NCBI GenBank assembly: GCA_030280995.1
Contig: JASXTE010000019.1
Location: 9,879,501 to 9,943,500 of the forward strand
DNA: 64,000 nucleotides
Reading direction: 5' to 3'
Source: Hemileia vastatrix
Lineage: Eukaryota; Basidiomycota; Pucciniomycetes; Pucciniales; Zaghouaniaceae
This document shows, piece after piece, positions 13,401 through 25,784 of the stretch. The first letter of the stretch is position 1; the number at the start of each line of letters is the position of its first letter. A program made the position numbers and the translations under genes. A model generated the notes under the pieces. It saw only the letters and a list, made by a program, of their open reading frames with translations, was not told the origin of the DNA and ran no database searches.

Positions 13401-13918
13401 ATCATTCTTAAATCAAAATATTGTGCTTCAACAATATCAATTGGCAAGACTAGCAAAGCTCAACAATCAAGTCAGAAAAACGAAAATACTGAACTGACTA
13501 TAATGAGACAGAAACAAAAGGCTGCACTAAACAAGATAAATTCTGAATACTCCAACCACCGATATCAATCTTTCACATTCTATATAATTGATGTTGTCCG
13601 TGGTTTATTTCTGAGCTCTCAAGATCATAGATTGGCTTCAGCAGCTGATTGCTTGGAGGTAATATCAGAAATTAAGTTTCTTAATTTACATGAAAAAAAA
13701 ATCATTTTATGGAAGAAATAATTTGGAAAAATTTAAATAACTATATTTTAACATTAATAGAAGCTTTTATAGGAAAGTGTGATCCATTTCCTTTAAAATT
13801 TGATACCCTAAGTCCTCCGGGAATTGCTAGGGCTATTTCTGCAGATTTTCTTAATCACTGGAGCTCCATTCAGCCAGTATCACCTTTTTTTTCTAAACAT
13901 AGCCTTTCAATAAATTAA
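10477..13918 (+). pseudogene. Unrecognised multi-exon gene, interrupted by a transposon
   Basis: I do not recognise the product. Coding character shows in several exons. One (about 10,510-10,790) encodes APECVSSHSLIDTCFEAFDL and has a stop near 10,670. Another starts near 10,868 with YKEGMIPPDEIIVIRDDDE, is followed by Lys/Ser-rich sequence and ends at a GTATAT donor near 11,120. A further exon (about 11,238-11,306) encodes NSPTVDCFIHKRSRQSYSTS, and the 11,307-12,339 insertion lies inside it. Beyond the insertion come an acidic run (PDEDDENSDENSDDELSEYE, about 12,370), a 138-codon frame from 12,487 with a GTAAGT donor near 12,890, and an exon with FLEIDSSQLWVLDNIDFKKM. A frame at 13,347-13,660 has FYIIDVVRGLFLSSQDHRLA, and a last exon has KCDPFPLKFDTLSPPGIARA. 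Several frames are shifted. It could be a third cargo gene of the CACTA element or a dead host gene. Confidence 0.5.
11307..12339. mobile_element. 1,033-bp LTR-like insertion with 5-bp target duplication
   Basis: The insertion is flanked by AGGCC at 11,302-11,306 and 12,340-12,344, and its ends are TTGACC... and ...CAACAA. It is markedly richer in GC than its surroundings (near 11,780-11,930) and has no long ORF. Internal duplications are visible: TCCACACCAGAGACAGCAA occurs twice near 11,500-11,560, and a block containing ATATAGAGAAAA...CTATCCAATG occurs near 12,025 and 12,200. A 5-bp duplication with TG/CA-like termini fits an LTR integrase product, so a solo LTR or a small non-autonomous LTR element is the best reading. 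I see no primer-binding site or polypurine tract. It interrupts the coding sequence of the surrounding gene. Confidence 0.6.
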
Positions 13919-14873
13919 TATTCCAACATGTAAATAGATAAAGTTCTGTGTATATGATTTATCTTGTATAACTCAAGTTATTTTCCTTCAAATACGTCAA
14001 ACATGTGACCATCTTTGAAATTTATTAAGAAACCTTTGACATGATTTTCTAAATTAATTATTAAAAAAAATTATTGTAAGTCCAGCAATAACAAAGATTT
14101 TAAAATCTACTTATATGATTTCAAATACTTGTATTAAATTCTTAAATATTTTATTGTTTATATAAAAATATGATAACTGCTCTAGTTTTGTTACTTTACC
14201 TTTAATATTAAATAATCTATTAATTATTACAAATTTTTTCTTTGATTGTAACATTTTTAATCAGAAGTAGAACAACTTAAATAATTAAATGTGTGTATTC
14301 TTAAAAAAATACAATTTAATCTATTTTTGATTCAAAATTCTTTCATCAACTCTTTATTATTAACTTTTTTATTAATAAGCTTGTTTGACCTAAAATACTA
14401 TACAGTTAATTTGTTAGCATTAAAAGCACATTTTTATGGCTAATATATTTCAAATTCTTAATTATAGTTTTTGTATTTTAGAACCTTTTCTACCAATTTA
14501 ATAAAAATGACATTTAAAGATTTCACAACTTATATATTTCCTCAAAAGTAAATAAAATTTTCTTATAATATTATGAAAAAAAAATTATTCTATTTCACAA
14601 ATAAAAAAAATAGATAATACTTTAATCATCACAACTGAAAATGTTACAGCTACTCCCAGTATTTATCATGTTTAATTTCACATTAAGTTGTATAAATATG
14701 ATATAAATTTTTAATATTTAATTATCAAAATTTTTTATATTTGTCTTAACATTAGATAAATAATACTTTGCTGAATTTATTTCTTCCTCTATTAAGTCAT
14801 CTCTTTTCAAAAAAACTCTCAAAGCACTAATCAAATATTTATACCTATCTTTTTCTTCTTTAATTTCCAAGTA
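13919..14873. other. AT-rich intergenic DNA between convergent genes
   Basis: The region is extremely AT-rich with stops in all frames. It separates the unknown plus-strand gene from the Tet-like gene on the minus strand. Nothing else was recognised. Confidence 0.4.
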
Positions 14874-15978
14874 CTATGAAATATCAATATCAAAAACATT
14901 AAGCTTTTCTATAGCATGAAAAATTCTAGTGCTGATTTGAATAGAAGAACCTATCCTTGTGAAGCCATGAATTTCGTGACATCTTGAGGTAAAATGCCTC
15001 AGTTGATTGGCAGGCCATAACGTCACTGTTATTCCATTAGTTGCTTCAAAGTTAATTTTACTTCGAATTTTGGGAAACATAAGTTCTCCACCTGTTTGTC
15101 GTGGTTGGGTCTTATCGTAATTCATATGAATGGTATTGTTTTCTGTATCTTTAGGAAAAAATATTCCTAAAGTATACTCACTTGAATCCTTATCACGATG
15201 AACCTCATTGGAGAACCCATTACCATTTTCTCCAGATGTCCTAGTTAAATTACTAGCAAACGGTACACCCTCTTCTTCACTATAAGCTTTTTAAAATCCA
15301 GGAATACCAAGTTTTGCACAAAGATTAGTTGCCTCGTTGTACTTTACATATGATATTTTTTTAAAAAAATATTCAAAGTACATTGCAATCCTCTTCATTT
15401 GTTTTTTATATTCATCCATGCATACAATCTTATCAGTGTATTCATCTGCAAGTAAAAGCATTCAAAAATTCAGTATTTAAATTAAAAAAAGTGATACTTA
15501 CAAATATATAAAGATTTCTTCCTATCTAAAATAAAGCCACCACCAAAATTTTTCCTAAACCACCAGCTCTTTGATGATAACCATTATTTGTAATTTCATG
15601 TTCGCAGTAAGAAAGATCCTTAATGCATTTCACTGTAGCTTCTAACATATCTAGTTCTTTGAGCTCATGAATTTCAAAAGTCTGCACAAGAACATTAGGT
15701 ATTAAGACACCTTTTGGTTTATAAATACTACAACCAGGAAAAAAATTGTAATAATTATTGCAATCTGTCATATTATTTGCATAAGATCGTGCGTAGAAAT
15801 GTGGCTTCTTCCCATTTGTATCCATTCCAAGAGCATTTAAAAGTTTCATTCCGGTAGCAATGTCTTTTGCCCACCTATTGTTAGAGTTCTTCCCTGGCCT
15901 TTTTTTTTTCAAATTGCTACTCATTGATGGTTCAATCCCAAGAGAATTCAATTTTGATTTAAAATAGAAAAAAATCAA
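14874..15978 (-). pseudogene. Tet-like 2OG-Fe(II) oxygenase, two exons, decayed
   Basis: This is a relic of a 2-oxoglutarate/Fe(II) dioxygenase of the fungal Tet-like group, whose better-known TET/JBP relatives oxidise methylated or other modified pyrimidines. Exon 1 (15,978-15,502) has a basic N-terminus, then RWAKDIATGMKLLNALGMD and GGGFILDRKKSLYI. A canonical 56-bp intron (GTAAGT...GCAG, 15,501-15,446) follows. Exon 2 has NEATNLCAKLGIPGF, GFSNEVHRDKD (HxD iron ligands, about 15,187-15,207), YTLGIFF, TGGELMFP, the distal His in LRHFTS (about 14,985-14,999) and FTRIGSSIQIS with the Arg expected to bind 2-oxoglutarate (about 14,951-14,964). HxD to distal His is 68 residues. Breaks are a frameshift at an A-run near 15,550 and a TAA after IPGF near 15,290. 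The same block order occurs in the relics at 36.1 and 54.7 kb. The fold call is firm; the substrate is unknown. Confidence 0.72.
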
Positions 15979-17668
15979 AAATTAGAAAATAGTAACAGAA
16001 TTTCAATTATCAGTCAATGATACCTTTAACTTTATCATATCTTAAATATTATAAATACAAAAGTTACCATATCTACATATTAGTAAATTTATATACTTTT
16101 TCTTTATTTCAAATATTAAGAAAGTGTTTCAAAGGTATACTTAATTAAATTATACATATAAAGAGTACAGCTTTATCCTGTATGCATTCAGCAAGTACAA
16201 GATTTGGGTCTACACTTAATATTAATAATATAATGAAATTATAACTCCAATACACTAGTAATATTAAAAAATTAACAGAATTATCATATCGACACATATA
16301 AAATGAAAAATCTTGCTCTGACAAATATATTGACTTAGAAATTTATACTTCAATAAATTATTAATTTTTAAATTGTAGCATTGTCCTGTATGCTTTCAGC
16401 AAGTACAAGACTTTGAAACAACTTAAAAATCAATAAATTAAAGTTAAAGTACAAACAATCTAATTATTATTATGAAAAGCAAAACATTATCTTGTATGCT
16501 TTCAGAAAGTACGAGATGATGTTTTACTTTTAATATTAATAATATAATGGTTGAGAAAATATTAAAGAAATATAGAAAAATGATAAGCAAAACATGAACT
16601 TACGTGTCTATAAAATCTTCTTCCATTTGTAGCTGATTGATAAAAATTAATTATAAAGTATATTTTATAATTAATGTTTTAAAAAATAAATGGTTAGATA
16701 AATAAATTGAACATTTTTGATAAGGAATAAAGAAAAGTAAATTGACAAACAAATAAAAAAACTTTAAGTTAACTGAAAAAGAATTTTTTTATAATGAATC
16801 AAAAGGGTACAGTAAAAGATACCATAAAATAAATTCAGAATTAGAATCATTAGATTAACTTGTCAAAAGTGTAAAAAAGAGTAACAAACCAAAATGATAT
16901 GAAATGCAATAGAAAGAAAAATTTGCTTAACGGTAATCAGATAAGGTCAAGAAAATAGTACCAATAATTCAAAATGATAAAGCAAAAATATAATTGATAG
17001 TTTTTGAAAAAGGTAAGTGAGAAAGAGAAAGGAAAAATAAATTGGGTGGAAAACAGATGTAGATATCATGAATTTTCACTGATCTCATTTTCAAAAAAAA
17101 GCAGCTCTCCAAGTCATATGATAAACTTCATCTAAATTCCAAGAATAATGTTGCCAAGGCACTGTACACATCATGATCATTTTTTCCTATGCATATACTA
17201 ATTCCAGCTAGAATTTACTTGGCTGCATGTTGTACAGATGAAAGTTTGTGGAAAGCTAAATTTCACATCTAAAAAAAATTGACGCCACATAATTCTAGCT
17301 ACCATGTTTCACGTAGCTAAAAAACATACACTCATCACATTTAAATTTACATTGCGTCAAAATTAATTCATTTTCGAATTTTTTTAAAGGGAACTATAAT
17401 GTGCACCACCTATTTCTAAAATATGAACCTCCCCACCATATTAAATTGGTAGATTTTTAATAGTGCAATTTTTATGCCTTGGCCTTTTTCCTGATCTTAC
17501 TTGGCTCAAAATATCAAAACATGGCCAATGTTGCTGAAAGCAACCTTTGATTTTGTTTCTATGTGTATCAATGGAAGGCCGTTTATAACCGGCTGCAGAG
17601 CGTTGTATATCTTTTTGAAAAAATTTTTATTTATATATGTATTTTAATTAGATAATTTACTTTTTAAT
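15979..17668. other. AT-rich intergenic DNA with a thrice-repeated motif
   Basis: No gene is seen. A block of about 30 bp containing CCTGTATGC(A/T)TTCAGCAAGTACAAGA occurs near 16,176 and 16,383. A diverged form with TTGTATGCTTTCAGAAAGTAC lies near 16,491. All three are in direct orientation, so they may be remnants of a tandem repeat. The rest is stop-rich AT DNA leading up to the hairpin island. Confidence 0.45.
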
Positions 17669-18309
17669 GCAGCCAGATTTATACTGGCTGCTTTTTGGAA
17701 AGCTTAATTTATGACCCAAGCCTTTGAAATTGGCTTGGGTCCCTTACATTGCAATTTAGTACTTCCAGCCAGGTTTCCCCTGGCTGGAAGTGCCTCTTTC
17801 AGGCAATCAAAGTCGCTAAAAGCGACTTTGATTGCTTGCTGTAACATTTGCCACCCTCCCAGCCAATTTACTAGGCTGGGAGGTGGCCAAAGCTGTGTGC
17901 AACGCATGTTGCACAATTGCTTCCATATCTCATGCAGCTGATATCAAGTCAGCTGCATGAGATATGGGCAGCACATGCAATGCGTGCTGCATGCAGCAGC
18001 AATGCAGGCTGCATGTGCTGCATGCAGTGCATTGCACAGCCAGTTTTTTTCTGGCTGTGCAATGCACACAGAGAAACCAAAGTCCCTTGCAGGGACTTTG
18101 GTCTCTAAAATGGAAGCAACTTTCCCTACCAGGTGCAAACTGGTGGGAAAGTGAGAGACAAGTTAGACTGAAGTTGTTTGAAAGCAACTTCAGTCTTAAA
18201 AACATTAAAAATCATAAAAAAAAATTAAAAAAAATTAAAATGTGAGTATAAGAAAAAAAATAAGTGCTAGTGATACCAAAAACCCAAGCCGATTTCATTT
18301 GGCTTGGTT
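17669..18309. repeat. Cluster of 14 consecutive, sequence-distinct hairpins
   Basis: This GC-rich island in AT-rich DNA is built almost wholly of head-to-tail inverted repeats. By eye: 17,669-17,691; 17,713-17,741 (10-bp stem GACCCAAGCC); 17,761-17,791 (13-bp stem ACTTCCAGCCAGG); 17,803-17,835 (15-bp perfect stem, 3-nt loop); 17,847-17,891 (near-perfect, one bulge); 17,897-17,914; 17,925-17,965 (17-bp perfect stem ATATCTCATGCAGCTGA); 17,968-17,990; 17,988-18,026; 18,027-18,067 (17-bp perfect stem GTGCATTGCACAGCCAG); 18,076-18,102 (12 bp, 3-nt loop); 18,119-18,152 (one mismatch); 18,166-18,195 (11 bp); 18,281-18,309. The second and last share a CCCAAGCC stem. Stems otherwise differ, so this is not a tandem repeat of one unit. 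Stem perfection implies youth, conversion or selection. Confidence 0.9.
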
Positions 18310-21300
18310 ATTTAATAATTATTTTTTAATACATTAAATTTAAAATTCAAACACAATGAAATATATAAAAAATTTTTATATGAATATTATAAATTTAATT
18401 TACCTCTTTCTCATAATTATATTTTTAATTTTGTTTTTTTTATTTTTGACTTTTAAGTTGATTTTTTGGAAATACAAAATTAAATTTTCAACTAAATTTT
18501 TTAGTAAGGTAAAAATAATTATAAATTTGACATTTTGTAATTGAATAATGGAAAAAATTTTAAATTTATTTAAAAAATATTTTTGCTAGAAGAATACCAA
18601 TATTTTAAGGGTAGAAATATGGTGCAAATTGTAAGTAAAAAAAATTATATTTTTTTTTGTGAGGGGTTATTTCTATTTTTGTAAATATTTTTCAAAAAAA
18701 TTCATTAAATACTGAATTTAATTACTTTTTAACTCAAATTTTTTGTAAAATAATTAAAATTGAAATAATAATATTGATATATTTCATATAAAATTTGAAT
18801 TGGTAATATTAATGTCTCTTTAAGTAAATTTGAAAATCATTAAAAAAGACCATGTTGATAAGTACTTCATTTTTGATATACAATGGTTATATGTATATCT
18901 TATATATATTTCTTGAGTGTTATTTTTATACACATTCAATAAAATTTGTAATATATAATGCCATTTAATCATTAATTATTGTTCAACTTAGTTATAACAA
19001 CTTCATATTTAATACCAGCCACTAGTATTTACTTTTTAATTTAAAACTCCAATATAATATGAGAGTATCCTTATTTTGTCTGTATGTAATTAACAACAAT
19101 ATCAGACCATAAATGAGTGGGTAATTAATTACAATAAATAGTTGAAGAACAACTTATAAGAAATGATAAGTTTATCAAAAAGAGTACATTAAAAAAATAT
19201 ACTTTTGAATTTTTTTTGATATAATTTGGATAGTTAAATGGAAATTTAAATTATCAGACTTCAAAATGGAAAAAATCTAAAAGTGGTGTTTAAATAATAA
19301 GCCTCATATAAAAAAAGGATAAAAAATCTACTATGTAACTAAATTATTAAATATTAAGGTATTATTAAAATTATTGAAAAACTTATTTTACAGTTATAAT
19401 GAAATCTAAATGTGAAAAATATGGTGGGATAATAGTAAGACTGTGTGGAAACACTTTAATTTATACATACTTTCAACTATGTTCAGATAAAAAAATTGGT
19501 AAAATTGTATAATAACATCTAGTTAATAGTGATGCAATTTTATTTAGATCAAGAATAAATTTTTCTGAGGGAAAACTAATTAAATTGAGATATGGCCATC
19601 TCCTTTCAAGAGATAGAATAATAATAAAAATTTAAAAAAATTATAATAAGTATTCTTAATCACCATTTTTTAAAAGTCTCTAGTAAAATTCATTATAATA
19701 TATCATTCATTTATTACATTATATGGAGTTTCATCTTGACGTAGTGATGGGCAGCTTTGAACCTATGTTATGAAAAACAAAAAAGTTAAAAAATATATAT
19801 TTATACTAATGAAAAAGCCAAAAATAAAATACTATTATAAATTAATAAAATAAAACTACATAAATTTTTATCTGCTCTAATGATGGAAGGGTACTATGTA
19901 TGAATTTCCACATGTTAAATCTAAACCCGCTTTAAGGCTAGTTTACAGGTAGAGCTATTAAGTTTCCTTAAATTCTAAAAATAAATTATGCATTTTACTA
20001 AATATTTTTTTCTTGTTTTCTTTCTAAAGTTGTTAGAGTTGCTTAATTAATACTGTTATCTTGATTGTAAGATATATAATTTTTTTGAATACATGATTTA
20101 TTGTTTCAAAAATTAGATTATAAAGTGAAATCTTTTATTTCATTTTCTAAAGCTTCATTGTCAAAGACACCACTCCATTTTCTATTACTTAACAAATATA
20201 TAAAATTTGATAGTAAAATTTTTAGAATTTTCTTTTTGAGAGGGTCAAACTATATTGTGAAGATTTTTATCTAGAAATTCTTGTACTCTAAAACCAAATA
20301 ATTTTCTCCCTTAAGTAAGCCATTTCAAAAATATGAAAATATAAACAAGAATATTAACTTATCTTATTTTTATTTTCTTTACTGAAATTTTTAGTTCAAT
20401 CCCTTTTTTTATATTACATTAGTATAAAACCATGGTTAAATGCTACTATATAATTAATTTTTATTTTATATATATATATATATATATATGAAGTATTTAG
20501 AAGGTAATCCTTTTTTATTTACTTGAATAAATGGCTCAATTATAATTCCCAACACTTATTAATCTTTCCCAAACTCAATAACAAATTTATCATATGAAAT
20601 ATTAGCTTCTAATATAAGAAGTTTATCTATAGATGATATTCAACATGTGATTTTCCTTTTTAGATTCAGCTAAAATTAAACAAAAGGAGAAATCATGCAT
20701 ATGTGTATAAATGGTAACCATATGTTACTTAGAGGATTGTGAAATTCACTCATCAGAATGGTTTAAGTATTAAAATAAATTGAGGTCATTATTTTCTAGT
20801 ATTTGAAACTAATTAGGAAATTATTCTAAAAATATTTTTTAATGTGTATCATGTTTAAAAAATTGGAAATATGATTTTTGAAAATTGTGAGTTTCTTATG
20901 AGATACCAAGCTTTAGTTTACATTGTTTCAAGTAGAATAGAATTTTAGTATTAGAAATTGAAAGCAATGTACCATTATCAGATTTTAACTGTGTTCTACT
21001 TATAGAATGATTACATAACATTAAACATTATTTAAATCAAAAAGGTTTTAAAGATATTTAGAATTTTACAAAATTTCACCATTTATTAATCTTTGATTTG
21101 AAAACCAACTATGATGTACACTCACTAGAAATAAGCAATCCCAATTTTAACATAATTTATCAATCCAAAAATAATGAGTCAATTAACATGAAAATATATA
21201 TTATTTCAAAACCAAATCTCTAGATTTAAAATATGATGCTTTAATGAAAAATTTATACAAAACTTTAATGCAATGAACTCTCTTAAAAAATTCAAAAATA

Positions 21301-22200
21301 GAATATCAAAACAAGTAATTTCTTCAAAAAAAACTACTAACCATTGTAGATAAAGCATAAAAATAAGTCATATTTTTAAAAAAAATGATCTAACAATATT
21401 TATTTTTGTTAAAAATCAAAAACATTGTTAAGTTTGTTGTTATAATAATGTTAAAATCCACTAAACATTATCTAAAGGTGGAAAAATATGTCAAAAATAT
21501 GTTGAATTTTGTGAGCCAAAAATCAACAATTTTGTATCATTTCCTGTTGTGATATGACTTTATTCCACCCTTTTTATCTGATTCTTCCAGTATTACTTTG
21601 CTATGATCACTACTTTTCAAGTTAAAATTTACAAATGTTCATTATACTTGATAATATGAAAATTAACTCAAAATTTTATAACTACAAAATAAGATTTTGA
21701 AACTCCTTCTTTCAATCAATATTTGAAGAAATTTTTAGTTTATTTGAGTAATGATTTTGAGAATAACAAAAAATTTGAAATTCACAAGGACTTATTTCCA
21801 GAGACTATAATTATTTACTTGTGTAATGCATGAGCTACTTATCAATGATGTAAAACATTAGAAAAGTAAGTTATAATTATAAATCTACAGATTATACTGT
21901 GTCTGGTATATATATCTTCAATAAATCTTTTAAACTTATCTTAACCTACATACCACACAATAGAAAATCATTATATTAAAAAAGTAAAAAATTCTATGAT
22001 AATATCCTAAAGAATGATAACCATGGATTGATATTCCATAAAATTGGTTAATAAAATTTTAAGAGAACCTAAATCAGTATTCTTTCATCAAAATATATCC
22101 TTTTTGTCTTTGTAATTTATTCCAAACAAATTTTTTGAAACTTGAATCTATATATCTAATGCCAAAACCACTATTAAGTTCCCTCTTAGACTTTTTAAGC

Positions 22201-22236
<36 letters not shown>

Positions 22237-24137
22237 TATCAAAAATTGAAATAAAGAATAAAAACATAATTTTATCTACCTTTAATTATTTAAATATAGA
22301 GTATTTTTAAAATGCATTGTGGTTACTTGTGAAGGTTAGAAGATTTGAAGTTGGATTTATGAGTTTTTAGAAGGGCAAATATTGTAAAATTCTTTCATAA
22401 ATATTTATTTCATAGTTTCAAATGTTGAAATCTACAAACTAATGGGATTTAAAATTATATTGAGATTTAAAATCTGTTTTCTACTCAAGTAAAATAAAAT
22501 AAAATGATGATATCAAAATTGAAATTAAGCTTAAACTTTTGAAATGCTCTATCTTCAATTTTATTGATAGTGCATCAAAAATTTAATAATATTTTTTTCC
22601 TTCATCACTTTTTACATAAAAGATAGTTCTATCATTTTATGCATTAAAGATTGCTTATATAAAGTTAACATCTATGTCAACTGTTTATGACTATTAATCT
22701 ATATAATAAATTTTTTAGAAGAAAAAATAACATCAGTATATACTGACTTTGAAATTATTTAATTTTAAATAGTTTACAGGTAGATAATGAAGGGTGATTT
22801 CATTTTTGAATATGAATTATAGAAGTCTTATTTTGTCAATTTTAATTCTTTTTGAGCTCAAATGTATCCACTTCAACTTATGTAAGAATAAAAATTATTT
22901 TTATTGAAATTTACATGAGAAAGTATGCCTATTATTCAAAATCAAACTTGCTCTAATGGTGTTTTTCAATCATTAATTCCATTCATAACAATAAAAAACA
23001 TTTCAATTTGCTGATGTTTTAGTTTTTGATATCCCCAAGTTTATATCTAAGGTGTACTATTCACAAAGTTATTAAAAATATAATTTTTGAAATACATGAT
23101 AAACTTGAAAGTGAGGGGGCATTAAATTTTTAAAAATGAATTCTAAATTCAGAATGGATAGTATTTTTTCTATTTTCACAAATGAACAATTTTTTGTTTC
23201 AATTAATCCAGAAAAAAAAATTTGTTGTAAGCATATTATATTATATTTATTTTGATTTTAAATACTATATTCTCAAGATTTGTGTTTAATATTTCCTGTG
23301 AAAGTTAATGTTAATGTGAATTTTAAGTAAGCTTGAAGAAATTTAATCAATAGGCATATTGGATATGTAAAATAATATTTTGCTCCAATCTTGAATCATC
23401 CTGGGCTAAAAAATATCCCGAATAAGGTTTTTGTGGGTCAATTTGGATTTAAGTAGGATTAAGTGAGGTTTAATAAAGGACAGATAAAAGGCTAAATTCA
23501 TTACTAGTGACTTTTTTCTCAAAATAGTTATAAAATATGTATCATTCTGGAATCAAGCTTCAATAAAGTTGAATTGAAACAGAGATGATTTCTAGCAGAA
23601 CAACACCATATTTACAAAGGTGTACAATACCTCAAATATTACTCATAATATAGGAAGGCAAGGAATCTACAAAATTCACATTTGAAATGAGGATTTATAT
23701 TTTGAATTTGAAATTGAGAAATGGAATATTATTTTCCAATTTAAATATCTATTAGTAATTTTACCAAAAGTTTTCAGTAATCAGATTGAATTTTGAAGGT
23801 ATTTTATTGTAGATTAATCATTTTGATGAGCCATTTACTCAAAATTACTGGTTTTGGTTCTAATATTCCATGTGAAATTCATTACAAATCTTTTTGAAAG
23901 TGAATAGTTGACATATTGGATATGCAAAAGCTTATGTTAGATCAAAGTGAGATCAAAGGGAGTTCAACTCATGATCAAATTAGGATTTTGCAAGATCAAA
24001 CGGTGATCAATGTAGGTTCATCTTGAGCTCAATTTGTGACAAATCTCTGACTAATTGTAAGGCCAAAAACTTTCCTACATGGTGATGATGTGTGCATAAT
24101 TCAGGCATAGATTTGTGGCTCAACGGAGTTCAAGAAA
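18310..24137. other. Long AT-rich desert, no gene recognised
   Basis: I see no coding region. All frames are closed within short distances, and the longest frame (18,356-18,544) is only AT-rich hydrophobic sequence. (TA)n microsatellites lie at about 20,467-20,489 and 22,204-22,231. The last 600 bp has short repeats such as GATCAAA and GTTCAAC that resemble subterminal repeats of a transposon ending at 24,176. Confidence 0.45.
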
Positions 24138-24176
24138 GGGGTATTTCTAGCAATACCCCCCATTTTTTCTGTGGTG
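24138..24176 (+). mobile_element. Orphan right end of a CACTA-like element
   Basis: The layout matches other termini in this window: a hairpin centred on CTAG (GGGGTATTTCTAGCAATACC), a C-tract, an A/T stretch and a final CTGTGGTG. The flanking trinucleotide is TCA. I found no matching left end with the same terminal sequence and a TCA flank, so the element's extent is unknown; it would lie to the left. The call rests on similarity to the better-proved termini at 30.4-30.6 and 38.5-47.85 kb. Confidence 0.5.
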
Positions 24177-25784
24177 TCAGTTACTTATGGAAATTTTCAA
24201 AAAAATGAAATTTTTTGAAAATTTATTGGTAGCCCCAAATTTGAGCTGCAGTATTATTTTTAAATTTTAAATTCATTGTGTAGCAATTTAGTGGATTTTT
24301 TGGTTGCTTTTCACCTCTTATCCATCTAAGGCTATAGAGAAGTTAAACTGACTGCCACATAAATACTGTTTCTCAATTATGGGGTTTCAACTTTGAGAAA
24401 TGAGTTTAGCATTAAACTGGGTTTAAAGAAGTGTAACCTCAATTTCAATCACATAAACTTTTTCTGATCTCCCAGAATCAAATTTGGTTTTTTAAACCCA
24501 TTTTTGCTTCTCACAAGTTTTAGTAAAATTTTAAAGAGATTTTCACACTTCAAACTTCATTTCATGGCCTTTATATTCAAATATTGGGGATATATGCTAA
24601 ATAACATGACAAGAAAAGTAGAGTAAAGAAAAATATAGAATAAAATAAAATAACTAAAAATGAAACCAGGAGGGAGGAGCTAGATGAAAAAAAAATTGAA
24701 AAAAGTAAAGCAGTTGAATTTAAAGAAAAAAAATCAAGAAGAGGTTTAGCTAAAAAAGGAAAAAGAAAAAAAAGAAAATAACTTACAGAATAAACCAATA
24801 GTGGGTAGCTAATAGAGAAAGAAAAATAAAATACAATAGTTAGGTTTGAGGAAAACAAGAATGGGTTGAATTTTTTGTATGGAAATAAGGAAAAGAAAAA
24901 ACTTACATTTTAATCCAGGACCAGAAAAATGGGAGGGAACTTAAGAGGGGAGTGGGGAAAGAGAAGACTAGATCTCATATCCAATGATTGTATTCACTGG
25001 TTCAGGTAACCCAGAATCTCACTTTTTGGAGGGGAGTGGAACACCTGGTTGCTATGAGAAAAAATAAGCTGGGGTAGTGGGCCAGATTTCAAAATAATTT
25101 TCTGCTATATTGTGTCAATGTTTCAGTGATTACATTGGCTGTTTGAATTTGATGTTACTCCCCTCCATCTTGGCCTATCAGCCTAGAGATACCCAGGACT
25201 GAGTAAAATGAGCGCCTTAAGTGCTCTAGTTGCAGGAATAAAGCATGTGTAGAGCTATTCAATTTATAGAGTAGAAATATACAAGAAAAGTAATAATATA
25301 TCTTACAGTATATTCCTTTTGAATACATTTAACACATACATATACCCACCTTTTAGAGTTCTTATTTACTTAGTATTTAGTAAGAAAAGTGTAAGGTATA
25401 CTTAATTTCTTTAGATTTAAGGGTACATGATTTATTAAGTGGTAAAAATTTGTTTTTTTCATTACTATCTTACAATAATAAAGAAGTCTCCTATAAGTCC
25501 CATAAAATCTGGGTATATGCACTTTAGACTTAAATATATATAAAATGTGTTTTGAAAGATGAATTTTCCTTTTATATTGCAATTGATTAAACTACTTCAT
25601 AGTCTTAAAATAAAATTTTTAAAAATTAGTCTTTTTTTGCAGAAGTCAGCTAATGAGTAGTGGCATTATGCTTACTGAATTTATCCCACATGCATATCTG
25701 CACTAATTGAAAAGCTAGCAATCACATGCTTAATTAGTTACCCCAGAGTATATTCAATTAATAGAAGGTTTAAGCTCTGAAAAA
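24177..25784. other. AT-rich intergenic DNA, no gene seen
   Basis: The region includes a purine-rich patch at about 24,600-24,900, whose minus-strand frame is low-complexity Ser/Phe/Leu. It also has a somewhat less AT-rich patch near 24,950-25,250 without coding matches. Confidence 0.35.

Noticed and set aside
17704..18245. Cluster of overlapping frames on both strands
   Set aside because: The frames are open only because the hairpin island is GC-rich. None resembles a protein family, and both strands look alike because of the palindromes.
18310..24137. Possible mitochondrial DNA insertion, given the AT content
   Set aside because: I could recognise no mitochondrial gene or intron ORF, and the sequence is AT-rich without coding signal.
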